Assembly (NCBI GenBank): GCA_001025035.1
Contig: LCZK01000001.1
Location: 1 to 64,000, forward strand
Length of the DNA stretch: 64,000 nt
From: Actinobacteria bacterium IMCC26207
GTDB taxonomy: Bacteria > Actinomycetota > Acidimicrobiia > Acidimicrobiales > Microtrichaceae
Direction of reading: 5' to 3'
Below the pieces are notes generated by a model. The model saw only the letters and a list, made by a program, of their open reading frames with translations. It ran no database searches and was not told the origin of the DNA. Positions 1 to 8,098 of the stretch are shown piece by piece (the stretch's first letter is position 1; each line of letters begins with the position of its first letter). Made by a program: the position numbers and the translations under genes.

Positions 1-19
1 AACACAACCCTGTGAAATT

Positions 20-81
20 CGGCTTCAAAAGCCGTAACGCAGACACCATTATGACCACCCTGTGACACAACACAACAGGGT
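20..81. other. Two small hairpins ahead of the GH6 gene
   Basis: Two inverted repeats are visible. CGGCTT/AAGCCG spans 20-34 with a 3-nt loop. ACCCTGT/ACAGGGT spans 57-81 with an 11-nt loop. The sequence ACCCTGTGA also occurs at 7-15 and 57-65. The stretch from 1 to about 230 is very C/A-rich on the plus strand. The hairpins could end a gene lying left of the window, but neither has a T-tract, so a terminator role is only a guess. Confidence 0.3.
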
Positions 82-139
82 AAAAACACCCTAAAACAGC
101 CACAAACTAGGCCAAACGGCCTACACGCACCACAAACAC

Positions 140-168
140 TTGACACCACGCAGACAAATCAGTACAAA
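140..168 (+). promoter_or_regulatory. Sigma-70-type promoter of the GH6 gene
   Basis: A perfect -35 hexamer TTGACA (140-145) and a -10 hexamer TACAAA (163-168) are separated by exactly 17 bp. Transcription would begin near 175, about 65 nt ahead of the ATG at 239. The TTG at 140 that could open a longer reading frame is therefore part of the promoter, which decides the start of the downstream gene. Confidence 0.65.
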
Positions 169-238
169 CAAAACCCCACCCCAAACCCACCCCACTGACA
201 CAACAACTGACACAACCCAAAACACCAAAAACTCACTC

Positions 239-1486
239 ATGGCATCTTTTCAACTGACCCGATCAACCCAAACCCGATCAACCCCAAAAACCCTGTCCGC
301 ACTAGCTGTAGCGCTCCTCTGTGCTGGGAGTGGCATCACCTTGGGTTGCAGCAGCAATTCAGACATTGCCGGAGCAGAGGTGGCTGCGCCGGCGGGCGTT
401 GAATCCAAAGGCTCAGAAGCAACCTCGGGTACCTATCAGGCCGGCATAGACCAACCATTTAATTTCAACTGGGGGGGAAACCGGCTGTGGGTGCGCTGGA
501 AGAGTCAGGGCGATTGTGCCAACGGCATCAAGGTGACCACAGACGGAAAGAGTTCTGAGGTCCCGGTGAATCCCGAATGGAGCAGCCTTGTCCTGAGTGA
601 CTCGGTGCGAGAGGTTACGGTCGATCCATCCGGTTGCGTCCTTGACGTTGATCACTTGAGCGACACAACTCGGCCGTTTATTGGCATGCAGATCACCGAC
701 ACGAGTTCTGCTCCCGCAATCGCTCCTAAGTCCATTTCCACTACGCCCACTGCAGTGTGGCTCACTGATGCCGATACTGCTCCAGGTGCAGTTGAGTCTG
801 CGCTGAGCGAGGCAGAGCGTAACGATTCCGTACCGGTCTTCGTGCTGTACCTGCGGCCACAGCGAGATTGCGGTGGCTTTTCGTCAAATACGGACTCCTC
901 GAGCAGCAGCAGTTCGAATGAGTCAGCGGCGTATCTAGGCGCTGTGCAGGACCTTGCAACACGACTCGGAGACACTCCAGCGATTGTCGTGGCTGAGCCT
1001 GATGCCAGTTCCCAGGACTGCGGCGATCCGGCACTGATTGCTTCGGCAGTTCAGGCACTGAAGGTCAATCCGTCTACGTATGTGTACGTAGACGGAGGCC
1101 ATCCCGGGTGGAAATCTGTAAGTGATCAGGCCTCAAGGCTGCGTGCTGCTGGCGTGGAGCAGGCCGATGGCTTTGCGCTCAACGTGTCAAACTTTGTTCA
1201 CCTCAACGAGGTGCAGATCTACGGCGATGATCTATCTAACGTACTCGGCAAGGACTATGTGGTTGACATCTCTCGCTCTGGCGGGACGGTTCCCGCAGGG
1301 GAATGGTGCAACCCCACAGGTGCCCGTATTGGTACCGAGCCAACCTTTGATACACCGAGCATCAACATGGTTGCTGAGTTATGGGTCAAGCAGCCCGGCG
1401 AGAGCGACGGGGAGTGTAACGGTGGGCCATCGGCTGGAACTTGGTGGCAAGAGGGCGCAGAGGAGCTCGCGAGCAACCAGAACTAA
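239..1486 (+). CDS. GH6 family glycoside hydrolase, predicted lipoprotein
   Basis: This is probably a secreted, membrane-anchored cellulase-type enzyme (endoglucanase/cellobiohydrolase family 6) acting on beta-1,4-glucan. Counting from the ATG at 239, the N terminus has a basic stretch, a hydrophobic core and a lipobox ending TLGC (Cys37). GH6 hallmarks follow: RDCGG (Asp210, the secondary acid), AEPDA (Asp255, the usual proton donor) and LWVKQPGESDG (Asp390, the candidate base). YVDGGHPGW and EWCNPTGA are also typical. No cellulose-binding module is present, and residues 45-150 before the catalytic core are not recognised. A start at 140 is rejected because that TTG is inside the -35 box. 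The gene stands alone behind its own promoter, with dcd 61 bp downstream. The family call is confident; the real substrate is not known. Confidence 0.85.
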   Translation: MASFQLTRSTQTRSTPKTLSALAVALLCAGSGITLGCSSNSDIAGAEVAAPAGVESKGSEATSGTYQAGIDQPFNFNWGGNRLWVRWKSQGDCANGIKVTTDGKSSEVPVNPEWSSLVLSDSVREVTVDPSGCVLDVDHLSDTTRPFIGMQITDTSSAPAIAPKSISTTPTAVWLTDADTAPGAVESALSEAERNDSVPVFVLYLRPQRDCGGFSSNTDSSSSSSSNESAAYLGAVQDLATRLGDTPAIVVAEPDASSQDCGDPALIASAVQALKVNPSTYVYVDGGHPGWKSVSDQASRLRAAGVEQADGFALNVSNFVHLNEVQIYGDDLSNVLGKDYVVDISRSGGTVPAGEWCNPTGARIGTEPTFDTPSINMVAELWVKQPGESDGECNGGPSAGTWWQEGAEELASNQN

Positions 1487-1547
1487 GCCCTAGAAATTCC
1501 TTTCTCGCTGCGGGAGGGCTGTCAAACTCGCACTACGGTGCGAGGCG

Positions 1548-2117
1548 ATGATTCTTGCTGACGCTTCTATTCGAGCTCTCGTAGACCAGGCCCGCCTGGA
1601 AATCGAGCCGTATGACCCTGACCTTGTGCAGCCCGCCTCTGTAGATGTGCGTCTTGGCACGCAGTTTCGGGTCATGCGCAACAGTCGCCTCACCCACATT
1701 GACCCCATGGTGCACGACGAGAACTTGATGGAAGTCGTCGAGGTTGCCGTAGGTGAGCCGTTCGTTTTGCACCCGGGCGAGTTTGCCCTTGGTCATACGG
1801 CCGAACGGTTTGGCCTTCCTGATGATCTTGTTGGCATCGTCAACGGCAAGAGCAGTCTTGGCCGCATGGGTCTGCAAGTTCACGCCACTGCAGGTTTTGT
1901 AGACCCGGGATTCTCGGGTGTCATCGTGCTGGAGTTGTCCAACGTCGCAAACCTGCCGATTCTGCTTCGTCCGGGAATGAAGATTGCGCAGATGGTTTTT
2001 GAACAGATGGATCGCGCCGCAGAGCGCCCGTATGGCCATCCGGATCTCGGTTCGAAATACCAAGGTCAAAGCGGAGCAGTTGCCTCGAAGTACTCCGAGA
2101 ACTACTCAGACAGCTAA
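1548..2117 (+). CDS. dcd: dCTP deaminase (possibly dUMP-forming)
   Basis: It deaminates dCTP to dUTP, or directly to dUMP in bifunctional actinobacterial forms, supplying dTMP synthesis in the cytosol. The 189-residue length is standard. Conserved blocks are present in order: DLVQPASVDVRLG, HPGEFALGHT, NGKSSLGRMG, HATAGFVDPGFSG followed by VLELSN (the catalytic Glu is in this strand), and the C-terminal SKYQGQ that closes over the nucleotide. The overall match to mycobacterial Dcd is strong, but I cannot tell from sequence alone whether the dUTPase step is included. The start codon follows GCGAGG. The gene is convergent with the receiver-like gene; the two stop codons are four bases apart inside a palindrome. 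Confidence 0.93.
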   Translation: MILADASIRALVDQARLEIEPYDPDLVQPASVDVRLGTQFRVMRNSRLTHIDPMVHDENLMEVVEVAVGEPFVLHPGEFALGHTAERFGLPDDLVGIVNGKSSLGRMGLQVHATAGFVDPGFSGVIVLELSNVANLPILLRPGMKIAQMVFEQMDRAAERPYGHPDLGSKYQGQSGAVASKYSENYSDS

Positions 2118-2124
2118 CCGGTTA
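2115..2124. terminator. Palindrome holding both convergent stop codons
   Basis: TAACCGGTTA is a perfect 10-bp palindrome. Its left TAA is the stop of dcd and its right TTA is the complement of the stop of the receiver-like gene. It may act as a minimal bidirectional end signal, but it is short and lacks a T-tract. Confidence 0.3.
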
Positions 2125-2520
2125 TCGAGCCGCATTTCTTCTGAGTTCCCGCGCAAGGGAACCTGTCGCTGCGATTTCAGTTACGGCGTCCACGAGTCGC
2201 TGAGCCTCAACTGGTCGCTGCAACGCTGCATCAGCCCCGCAGTCTGCTGCTAAGGGCTGATCGCTCATCACAAGAATTGCAGCTTGGTTGAGTACTGGTT
2301 CGGGGCGGCCGCGAAGCTGAGCAAGGAGTTCAGTAGTTGCTCCAGGTTCGCAACCACTGAGTGAGAGCAGCAGAACTGCGACAGATTCCCGCAGCATCAC
2401 ATCCGGTACTTCCGCCGGGCGAGCCAAAGATTCCGCCTCGAACCCGGCAGTCCGCAGCACAGCGAGCAGTATGTCGGCTACGTGGGGCTGATCTTCACAG
2501 ACGAGCACCCGGGCGCTCAC
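2122..2520 (-). CDS. Degenerate receiver-domain protein (no phospho-acceptor Asp)
   Basis: This is a 132-residue stand-alone CheY-like domain. The first strand and acidic pocket are clear (VLVCEDQPHVADILL, Glu9-Asp10). However, the strand that should end with the phosphorylated aspartate reads VAVLLLSLSG, with no Asp at the expected position near residue 51. The usual Lys of the last strand is Arg (QRPV). It is therefore best described as a pseudo-receiver that may work without phosphorylation. It uses a GTG start directly abutting the TGA of the Fe-S oxidoreductase gene upstream (TGAGTG), which implies translational coupling and a linked role. There is no output domain and no histidine kinase nearby. 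Receiver-fold confidence is good; function is unknown. Confidence 0.6.
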   Translation of the reverse strand: MSARVLVCEDQPHVADILLAVLRTAGFEAESLARPAEVPDVMLRESVAVLLLSLSGCEPGATTELLAQLRGRPEPVLNQAAILVMSDQPLAADCGADAALQRPVEAQRLVDAVTEIAATGSLARELRRNAAR

Positions 2521-4770
2521 TCAGGCCTCGAGTTGCAGACCACGGTCTCCGAGGGGATCAGCGTTCTCGAGTGCCTCAAGAACATGCATGGCAAGGTCGC
2601 CAACCTTGACCTGGTCCTCTTCCATGCCTTGGGCCTTCACGCCGTCGTCGATCATGATGTAGCAGAAGGGGCAGGCCGTCGCGATGCGAGTCGCACCCGT
2701 TGCGATGAGTTCCTGGGAACGCTCAACGTTGACTTGCTTGCCTGTGCTCTCTTCCATCCACATGCGCGCTCCGCCGGCGCCACAGCACATTCCCTTGGTG
2801 CCGTTGCGCTCAGCTTCGACAATCTCAATTCCCTTGAGCGAACCGAGGACTTTGCGCGGTGCCATGTAGACATCGTTGTGCCGTCCCAAGTAGCAGGAGT
2901 CGTGATAGACCATCCGCTCTTCGAGCTTGGCGCCAGTCATGTCGAGCTTGCCCGAATCAATGAGTTCTTCTAGGAACTGGCTGTGGTGTAGCACCTCGTA
3001 GTTGCCGCCGAGTTGTGGGTACTCGTTTTCTAAAGTGTTAAAGCAGTGCGGGCACTGCGTGATGATTTTGCGAACACCCATGCCGTCAAGGGTCTCGATG
3101 TTTTGAGTGGCGAGCATCTGGAAGATGTACTCGTTTCCAGAACGCCGAGCAGGGTCGCCGGTGCAGTTCTCGGATGGGCCGAGAATGGCGAAGCTGACTC
3201 CGGCCCGCTGCAACAGCTTGGCCATTGACTGTGTGACTTTTTGATTCTTGTCATCAAATGACCCGGCGCAGCCCACCCAATACAAGTACTCGGCTGTGAA
3301 TGGGTCCCCACCGTCAAGGATGGTGATCCCATCTAGGTTCTTTGCCCAGTTGCCACGGTCAGACTGCGACATACCCCAAGGGTTGCCGGAATTCTCCATG
3401 CCCCGGTAGGCGTTACCGAGTTCGGTCGGGAAGTCTGATTCCATCAAGGTGAGGTAGCGACGCATATCTAGGATCTTGTCGAGGATCTCGATGTTGACGG
3501 GGCAGTTCTCGTCGCAGGCCTTGCAGGTAGTGCATGCCCAGACTTCCTCGGCCGTGATGCGTTCAAACAGTGAGTTGGCGGCGATCACAATCTGTGGGTC
3601 CTCGCCGATCGGAGGCGAGACCACAGGTGATCCAGAGGCAGCCATCACCGCACCGGACTTGAGCACGATCTCGCGTGGGTCAAGTGGCTTGCCGGTGGCA
3701 TGTGCAGGGCAGACAGAGGTGCAACGTCCGCACATGGTGCAGGCGTCAGTGTCGAGGAGTTGTTTCCAAGTGAAGTCCTCAACCACTGAGGCCCCGAAGG
3801 TCTCGAGCTCGGTTTCCATCAGATTTGGCATCGGCTTCATTGCGCCCTTCGGGCGATCTTTGACCGACAGATACATGTTGAGCGGCGAGGTAAAGATGTG
3901 GCGCAGCATCGTGGTGGGCAGAATCACGAGGAACGCAATAAATGTGAATACGTGCAGAATCCACATTGCCTGATGCCAGCCGGACAGAGTGCTGAGGTTC
4001 TGCACTAGTCCCGACAGTGGGTAACCAATGAAGGACCACTTCTCGAAGCTTGGCCTGCCGTCCAATGCAATTCGAAACATCTCTGCTAGGAAGCCCGTCA
4101 CACCAATGGCAAAGAGGGTGCCCAGAATGATTGCGTGCTCTGGCTTGGACTTGATGCGGATGCGGTAGGGCCGCTGCACGTAGCGGCGAAGAATGGCCCA
4201 GATGATTCCGCCTAGGAAGACTGCCCCAGCTAGGTCGCCAATGAACGCGTAGCCCTCGTAGACCGATCCATGTAGGAATTTTAGGCCAACAGGAAGTTGG
4301 TGGTTGATCTCGAGTACCGAGGTGACTGCGAGCAGTACCAAGAAACCGAAGTAGATCATGGAGTGCATGATTCCTGCAGCAGGGTCACGGAGAAGAGTTT
4401 GCATGTAGAGGCCAGCCCGAAGGCGTGCCATACGGGCTTTGCCGTTCTTCGGGGTGATGTCTCTCTTGTCGGGTCCGCCACGTTCCCAGTTGCGCACTCG
4501 GTACGAGAACATGACGGCGCCATAGATAAACATCATGGGGATGATCGTGTAGAAGGCCAGCTTGAGGGGACCTGGGATGTTGTCGAATACCTCACGCTGG
4601 ATAGCGCTCTCGTCGTGGAACTGGAAAACGGTTGCAGCAACTCCTGAGAGCGCAACCACGAGTCCAATGGCAACGCCGATGACGATTGCGATTTGATTCG
4701 GCCGCAATCGGGCCGGCCCAGGGATCTTGTCTTCTGCGTCTTGAGCTTGATTCGATTCAGTCACAGTCAT
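2521..4770 (-). CDS. Membrane (Fe-S)-binding oxidoreductase, HdrD/GlpC-like
   Basis: This is probably a membrane electron-transfer protein related to mycobacterial Rv0338c and to heterodisulfide reductase subunits. From the chosen ATG (MTVTESNQ, 749 aa) the N-terminal third contains about six hydrophobic segments of the nitrate reductase gamma/HdrE type. Two 4Fe-4S motifs follow, CTMCGRCTSVCP and CTTCKACDENCP. The C-terminal half has two cysteine-rich CCG-type domains, seen around CPHCFNTL and HDSCYLGRHND...CCGAGGARMW. The frame stays open upstream to 4968, but that extension overlaps the next gene and has no family-like sequence. The gene lies 25 bp after the cyclic-nucleotide-binding gene and abuts the pseudo-receiver, so the three probably form one operon. 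The electron donor and acceptor are unknown. Confidence 0.8.
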   Translation of the reverse strand: MTVTESNQAQDAEDKIPGPARLRPNQIAIVIGVAIGLVVALSGVAATVFQFHDESAIQREVFDNIPGPLKLAFYTIIPMMFIYGAVMFSYRVRNWERGGPDKRDITPKNGKARMARLRAGLYMQTLLRDPAAGIMHSMIYFGFLVLLAVTSVLEINHQLPVGLKFLHGSVYEGYAFIGDLAGAVFLGGIIWAILRRYVQRPYRIRIKSKPEHAIILGTLFAIGVTGFLAEMFRIALDGRPSFEKWSFIGYPLSGLVQNLSTLSGWHQAMWILHVFTFIAFLVILPTTMLRHIFTSPLNMYLSVKDRPKGAMKPMPNLMETELETFGASVVEDFTWKQLLDTDACTMCGRCTSVCPAHATGKPLDPREIVLKSGAVMAASGSPVVSPPIGEDPQIVIAANSLFERITAEEVWACTTCKACDENCPVNIEILDKILDMRRYLTLMESDFPTELGNAYRGMENSGNPWGMSQSDRGNWAKNLDGITILDGGDPFTAEYLYWVGCAGSFDDKNQKVTQSMAKLLQRAGVSFAILGPSENCTGDPARRSGNEYIFQMLATQNIETLDGMGVRKIITQCPHCFNTLENEYPQLGGNYEVLHHSQFLEELIDSGKLDMTGAKLEERMVYHDSCYLGRHNDVYMAPRKVLGSLKGIEIVEAERNGTKGMCCGAGGARMWMEESTGKQVNVERSQELIATGATRIATACPFCYIMIDDGVKAQGMEEDQVKVGDLAMHVLEALENADPLGDRGLQLEA

Positions 4771-4795
4771 AACGGCTATGAACTTATCGCGGGTA

Positions 4796-5221
4796 TTAGT
4801 GATTGAGCGATTGCTCGGATTCGCGAAGCCGATGGGCCACAGAAACCAGCAGCTTGTGCGCCAGCGTGGGGATCTCGTCGAGCACCCCGTTGAACGCAGG
4901 TTTTGATAGCACCAGCACGGTGACATCAGTGGAAGCCGTGACGGTTGCAGTGCGAAGACCGCCATCAAGAAGTGAGAGCTCGCCGAAATGATCGCCTGGC
5001 CCCAAGGTGGCTACCTTCTCTCCTGCTTTGAGGACAGCGGCCCTGCCCGAGAGAATCACAAAGGCCTCGCGCCCAATGGTCCCCTCCACTGTCAGGTCTG
5101 TGCCCGCAGAGATCGAGAGTTCGTCCGCTGCTCGGGAGAGGCGTTGCAAGTCCTTCTTGGAACAAGCCGAGAACAGCGGAATATTTGCAACCTCATCCAC
5201 GAACTTTGTCATGGGCGTCAA
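4796..5221 (-). CDS. Cyclic-nucleotide-binding domain protein
   Basis: This 141-residue protein consists almost entirely of a CRP-type cNMP-binding beta-roll. It starts with NIPLFSACSKKDLQRLS, typical of the entry helix, and contains the phosphate-binding cassette FGELSLLDGGLRTATV with the conserved Glu and Arg. No DNA-binding helix-turn-helix follows; the protein ends with one helix (LLVSVAHRLRESEQ). It is therefore a sensor or partner protein rather than a classic transcription factor. It is first in the minus-strand group with the Fe-S oxidoreductase, so it may tune that enzyme or its membrane partner. A second in-frame ATG three codons downstream is an equally possible start. Confidence 0.75.
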   Translation of the reverse strand: MTPMTKFVDEVANIPLFSACSKKDLQRLSRAADELSISAGTDLTVEGTIGREAFVILSGRAAVLKAGEKVATLGPGDHFGELSLLDGGLRTATVTASTDVTVLVLSKPAFNGVLDEIPTLAHKLLVSVAHRLRESEQSLNH

Positions 5222-5339
5222 CAGTAGAAGCTTGCCACCATCAATGCAGCGCGAAGCACTTGAGTAGGGCAGTTCCGTGCAGCTGGGCTCTATCTAAGGT
5301 TGAATAGCAGGGATCTAGTTTCCTAGGAGCGTTCGAAAC

Positions 5340-6095
5340 ATGAGGGTGGTTGCAGTTGCTGGGGCCAAAGGTGGCGTAGGAAAGACTGCAGCTGCGGTGA
5401 ACTTGGCGATCCTGTCGGCCCGTTCTGGTCATCGAACGCTGCTGTGGGACTTAGACCCTCAGGGTGCAGCCACGCATTGTTACCGGGCACAGGCCAAGGT
5501 CAAGGGTGGAGCGACTCGACTGCTTGGCGGCAAACGAGACCTGGCGGCCTTTATACGTGCCACCGAGTATCAGCGCCTTGACCTATTGCCAGCAGACCCA
5601 TCCTTCCGAGTCGTCGACACAGTGCTGTCAACTCGACGCTGGCCAGACCGGGTACTTCGTAAACTCTTGCGGCCACTCGACCGAAAGTACGACGTCGTGA
5701 TTCTGGACTGCGCCCCTGGTCTAGGGATCGTCACCGAGTCCGTGATTGCGGCTTCGGATCTGATTCTGGCTCCTATTATTCCTGCTCCGTTAGCAGTCCG
5801 AAGTTTGGATCAGCTCGAGGAGTTCACTCACGCCCATCGGCCAGGATTACCGTTTCTTGCTTTTCTCTCGATGCTGGATGAGCGCAAAGTCCTGCATCGC
5901 CAGCTCGTTTCTCAAGTGCGCGGGGACCGACGGTTTGCACTTGCAGCCGTCCCGTCATCCTCTTCCGTCGAGCGCATGGGACTGGAGCAGATTCCAGCTG
6001 TGCTCGCCTCGCCCAACAATCTGGCCGCAGTCGCGTACCGCAGATTGTGGGCAGAGGTTGAAGAGCGCATTGACCTAGAGCCTCAGCTGCCTTAA
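5340..6095 (+). CDS. ParA/MinD-family ATPase
   Basis: This is a deviant Walker-type ATPase of the ParA superfamily, used for positioning DNA or protein cargo. Visible motifs are the deviant Walker A GAKGGVGKT near the N terminus, DLDPQGAATH (Walker A', with the switch Asp) and ILDCAPGLG (Walker B). The length of 251 residues is normal for a stand-alone ParA. No parB-like or cargo gene is adjacent, so this is probably an orphan rather than the chromosomal partition ParA. The ATG follows CTAGGAGCG as ribosome-binding site. It is divergent from the cyclic-nucleotide-binding gene and convergent with gpmA, with a 16-bp palindrome across its stop codon. Confidence 0.85.
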   Translation: MRVVAVAGAKGGVGKTAAAVNLAILSARSGHRTLLWDLDPQGAATHCYRAQAKVKGGATRLLGGKRDLAAFIRATEYQRLDLLPADPSFRVVDTVLSTRRWPDRVLRKLLRPLDRKYDVVILDCAPGLGIVTESVIAASDLILAPIIPAPLAVRSLDQLEEFTHAHRPGLPFLAFLSMLDERKVLHRQLVSQVRGDRRFALAAVPSSSSVERMGLEQIPAVLASPNNLAAVAYRRLWAEVEERIDLEPQLP

Positions 6096-6101
6096 GGCAG
6101 C
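6086..6101. terminator. Palindrome between convergent parA-like gene and gpmA
   Basis: GCTGCCTTAAGGCAGC is a perfect 16-bp palindrome that contains the TAA stop of the ParA-like gene and lies 7 bp from the stop of gpmA. It could fold as a hairpin in either transcript, so a bidirectional terminator is plausible, although there is no T-tract. Confidence 0.45.
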
Positions 6102-6108
6102 GTGCCGG

Positions 6109-6870
6109 TTACTTCGCAGATGCCTGTTTCGCTACGGCCTCGGCACGCAGTCTGACGGCCTCTGCGTCAAGCAGGTACCGCTGCTCGAGTGGCTTGGACT
6201 CAGCGGGATGAAAGGCCTGATCAAGCTCATAATGCAGGGGAACCCCTGTTGGGATGTTGACTTCAGAGATCTCATCATCAGAGATGCCTTCGAGGTGCTT
6301 CACGAGAGCTCGCAGTGAGTTTCCGTGGGCGACCACGAGCACGCGCTTACCCGCTGCAAGGTCGGGGATAATTGCGTCAAACCAGTAGGGCATCATGCGC
6401 GCAACAACATCGGCAAGGCACTCCGAGGTTGGCAACAACTCCGGTGGCAGATCGTTATAGCGAGAATCATCATTTGGGTTGAACTGATTCTCTGCTGTGA
6501 TCTCGGGAGGCGGCACATCGTAACTACGCCGCCAGACTTTGACCTTCTCTGCCCCGTACTTCGCTGTGGTCTCTGCCTTATTTGCACCAGTGAGTTCGCC
6601 GTAGTGACGCTCGTTGAGTCTCCAACTGCGCCGAACTGGAACCCAAAGCCGTTGCATGGAGTCGAGCGCAATGTTTGCAGTTCGAATTGCGCGCACCTGC
6701 AAAGAGGTATGCAAGAGGTCGGGAGAGAAGCCGGCCTCGGCCATCATCTCACCCGCTGCGGCGGCCTCTGTGCGGCCATGGTCAGTCAGATCGCAGTCGT
6801 ACCAGCCAGTAAACAAGTTGAGTTTGTTCCACTCGCTTTCACCATGTCGGAGCAGGACAAGTTGATGCAT
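6109..6870 (-). CDS. gpmA: 2,3-bisphosphoglycerate-dependent phosphoglycerate mutase
   Basis: This cytosolic glycolytic enzyme interconverts 3- and 2-phosphoglycerate through a phosphohistidine. The catalytic motif [10 protein letters not shown] (His9) is present, followed by [14 protein letters not shown], the substrate-lid region [12 protein letters not shown], and the second histidine in [17 protein letters not shown]. The 253-residue length is standard for the cofactor-dependent enzyme. The protein is most like actinobacterial Gpm1. The gene is divergent from the glycosyltransferase gene (80 bp between start codons) and convergent with the ParA-like gene. Confidence 0.95.
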   Translation of the reverse strand: MHQLVLLRHGESEWNKLNLFTGWYDCDLTDHGRTEAAAAGEMMAEAGFSPDLLHTSLQVRAIRTANIALDSMQRLWVPVRRSWRLNERHYGELTGANKAETTAKYGAEKVKVWRRSYDVPPPEITAENQFNPNDDSRYNDLPPELLPTSECLADVVARMMPYWFDAIIPDLAAGKRVLVVAHGNSLRALVKHLEGISDDEISEVNIPTGVPLHYELDQAFHPAESKPLEQRYLLDAEAVRLRAEAVAKQASAK

Positions 6871-6936
6871 GGGGGTCTCCAGTGCGTTCGTAGTAGTTGC
6901 GGCTTAGCCCACACGGTACTTGTTGACAACAACCCG

Positions 6937-6942
6937 TACTAT
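6937..6942 (+). promoter_or_regulatory. -10 box of the family 2 glycosyltransferase gene
   Basis: TACTAT lies 8 nt ahead of the GTG at 6951, which would give a leaderless or nearly leaderless transcript. The competing TTG at 6942 overlaps this box, so the GTG is preferred as start. I see no convincing -35 at 17 bp. Confidence 0.4.
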
Positions 6943-6950
6943 TGACGGTC

Positions 6951-7931
6951 GTGCAGGTCTCTGTGGTGATCCCGTGTTACAACTCATTGCAGTTTCTCGG
7001 TGCCACCTTGGATGCTGTGCTGGCTCAAGAACTTACGCCAAGCCTGCAGAATCAGTTTGAAGTCATTCTGGTCGATGACGGCGGATCGGATGATCTCAGC
7101 GGGTGGGTGCAGCAGCGTGGGGATGATCGAGTGCGTGTGGTTCGCCAAGAGAATGCCGGCGTATCTGCTGCTCGCAATCTAGGTATCGCATCAGCGAACG
7201 GGGCCTTTGTTGCTTTCTGCGATTCCGATGATATGTGGAACTCGCGCGCGATGGCCGAGTTGTATTCCTGTTTTGATGCCGATCCCAGAATCGGTTTGGC
7301 CTACGGCTTCTATGAGGTCGTCGACGCAGCAGGGGAATCAACCGGTCGAATCCGCAAGTCCGATATTCAAGGGGATGTGTGGGAACAGTTCCTGAGCGTG
7401 AACCCCGTTGGGGCCTCCGGAGTTATGGTGCGGCGCGAGGTGTTTGATCAGGTTGGCGTTTTTGCCGAGAATCGTGACCGCTTCCGAGTCGATGTTGAGG
7501 ACTGGGAACTCTGGATTCGCATAGCTGCTGTCTGGCGAGTCGGGCTGACCCCCACGGTGGTGGTTCGCTACCGCCGTCACGAGGGAAACTCCTCGACTGA
7601 CCTGGACTCACTTGATGCGGCGTATCGCAACATGGTGGATGTGGTGTTCGCTGATGTTGATCCGAAGCGGGCAGCACTGCGGCCGTTGACTACAGGGAGA
7701 ATCGCCATGATTTTGGCCTGGCAGTCGCTCAATGATGCACAGGACCCGCAACGTGCGGCTGTGTACTTGGGTGAGGCCGCTGCTTCGGCCCCTGAACTCC
7801 GCCGTACTGCGGAATTTTGGAGGCTCCGCACAGCGGCTGCTGCCCTCAGCGTTGCGGGTTCGCGTGGCTATCAGGTGCTGAGATCTGCGAACGGATTGAA
7901 GCTGAAGCTGAAGCAGAAGCTGGGCCAGTAG
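6951..7931 (+). CDS. Family 2 glycosyltransferase
   Basis: This is a cytosolic GT-A fold sugar transferase with 326 codons from the GTG at 6951. The nucleotide-sugar-binding N terminus reads VVIPCYNSLQFLGATL and VILVDDGGSDD. The metal-binding DXD equivalent is FCDSDDMW, preceded by AGVSAARNLGI. The second half holds VEDWELWIRIA, the ED-type motif near the catalytic base. No membrane segment is seen. There is no partner gene in the same direction, so the acceptor (cell-wall polysaccharide or glycolipid) is unknown. The 3' end carries an 18-bp imperfect tandem duplication across the stop codon. Confidence 0.85.
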   Translation: MQVSVVIPCYNSLQFLGATLDAVLAQELTPSLQNQFEVILVDDGGSDDLSGWVQQRGDDRVRVVRQENAGVSAARNLGIASANGAFVAFCDSDDMWNSRAMAELYSCFDADPRIGLAYGFYEVVDAAGESTGRIRKSDIQGDVWEQFLSVNPVGASGVMVRREVFDQVGVFAENRDRFRVDVEDWELWIRIAAVWRVGLTPTVVVRYRRHEGNSSTDLDSLDAAYRNMVDVVFADVDPKRAALRPLTTGRIAMILAWQSLNDAQDPQRAAVYLGEAAASAPELRRTAEFWRLRTAAAALSVAGSRGYQVLRSANGLKLKLKQKLGQ

Positions 7932-7956
7932 CAAACGGTGGGCCAATAGCTAGAGG
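7921..7956 (+). repeat. 18-bp x2 tandem repeat across the glycosyltransferase stop codon
   Basis: TGGGCCAGTAGCAAACGG is followed directly by TGGGCCAATAGCTAGAGG (14 of 18 identical). The TAG stop codon at 7929-7931 is inside the first unit. Confidence 0.6.
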
Positions 7957-7986
7957 ATTCTCAGGCTATCCAACATGACTATCATA

Positions 7987-8013
7987 AAAGTTGATGCAAT
8001 GACACTCAACTTT
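7987..8013 (+). promoter_or_regulatory. HAIR-like HspR operator upstream of dnaK
   Basis: An inverted repeat AAAGTTGA / TCAACTTT surrounds an 11-bp centre. Read in the HAIR register it is GTTGATG-N7-ACTCAAC (7990-7996 and 8004-8010). The known HspR site is CTTGAGT-N7-ACTCAAG, so the right arm matches 6 of 7 bases and the spacing is exact. It lies 85 bp before the dnaK start, and a possible TTGATG/GCTATC promoter overlaps it. HspR itself is encoded in the same operon, so autoregulated heat-shock control is likely. Confidence 0.65.
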
Positions 8014-8098
8014 GCTATCATGATCACGTTGCGGTTGTGAAACCAACCCAAGAGTGCCCTAGTTTGGGCGCAGAGCATACAAATAGGAGCGTGACAGC

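Noticed and set aside
1-65. End of a protein gene running in from the left edge
   Set aside because: The plus-strand frames stop within 65 bases and give too little sequence to support a gene.
140-238. N-terminal extension of the GH6 gene starting with TTG at 140
   Set aside because: The TTG is the beginning of a perfect TTGACA -35 box, and the extension would precede the signal peptide with a Thr/Gln-rich stretch of no family similarity.
4771-4968. 66-residue upstream extension of the Fe-S oxidoreductase
   Set aside because: It overlaps the cyclic-nucleotide-binding gene on the same strand and has no resemblance to the family; the ATG at 4770 fits.
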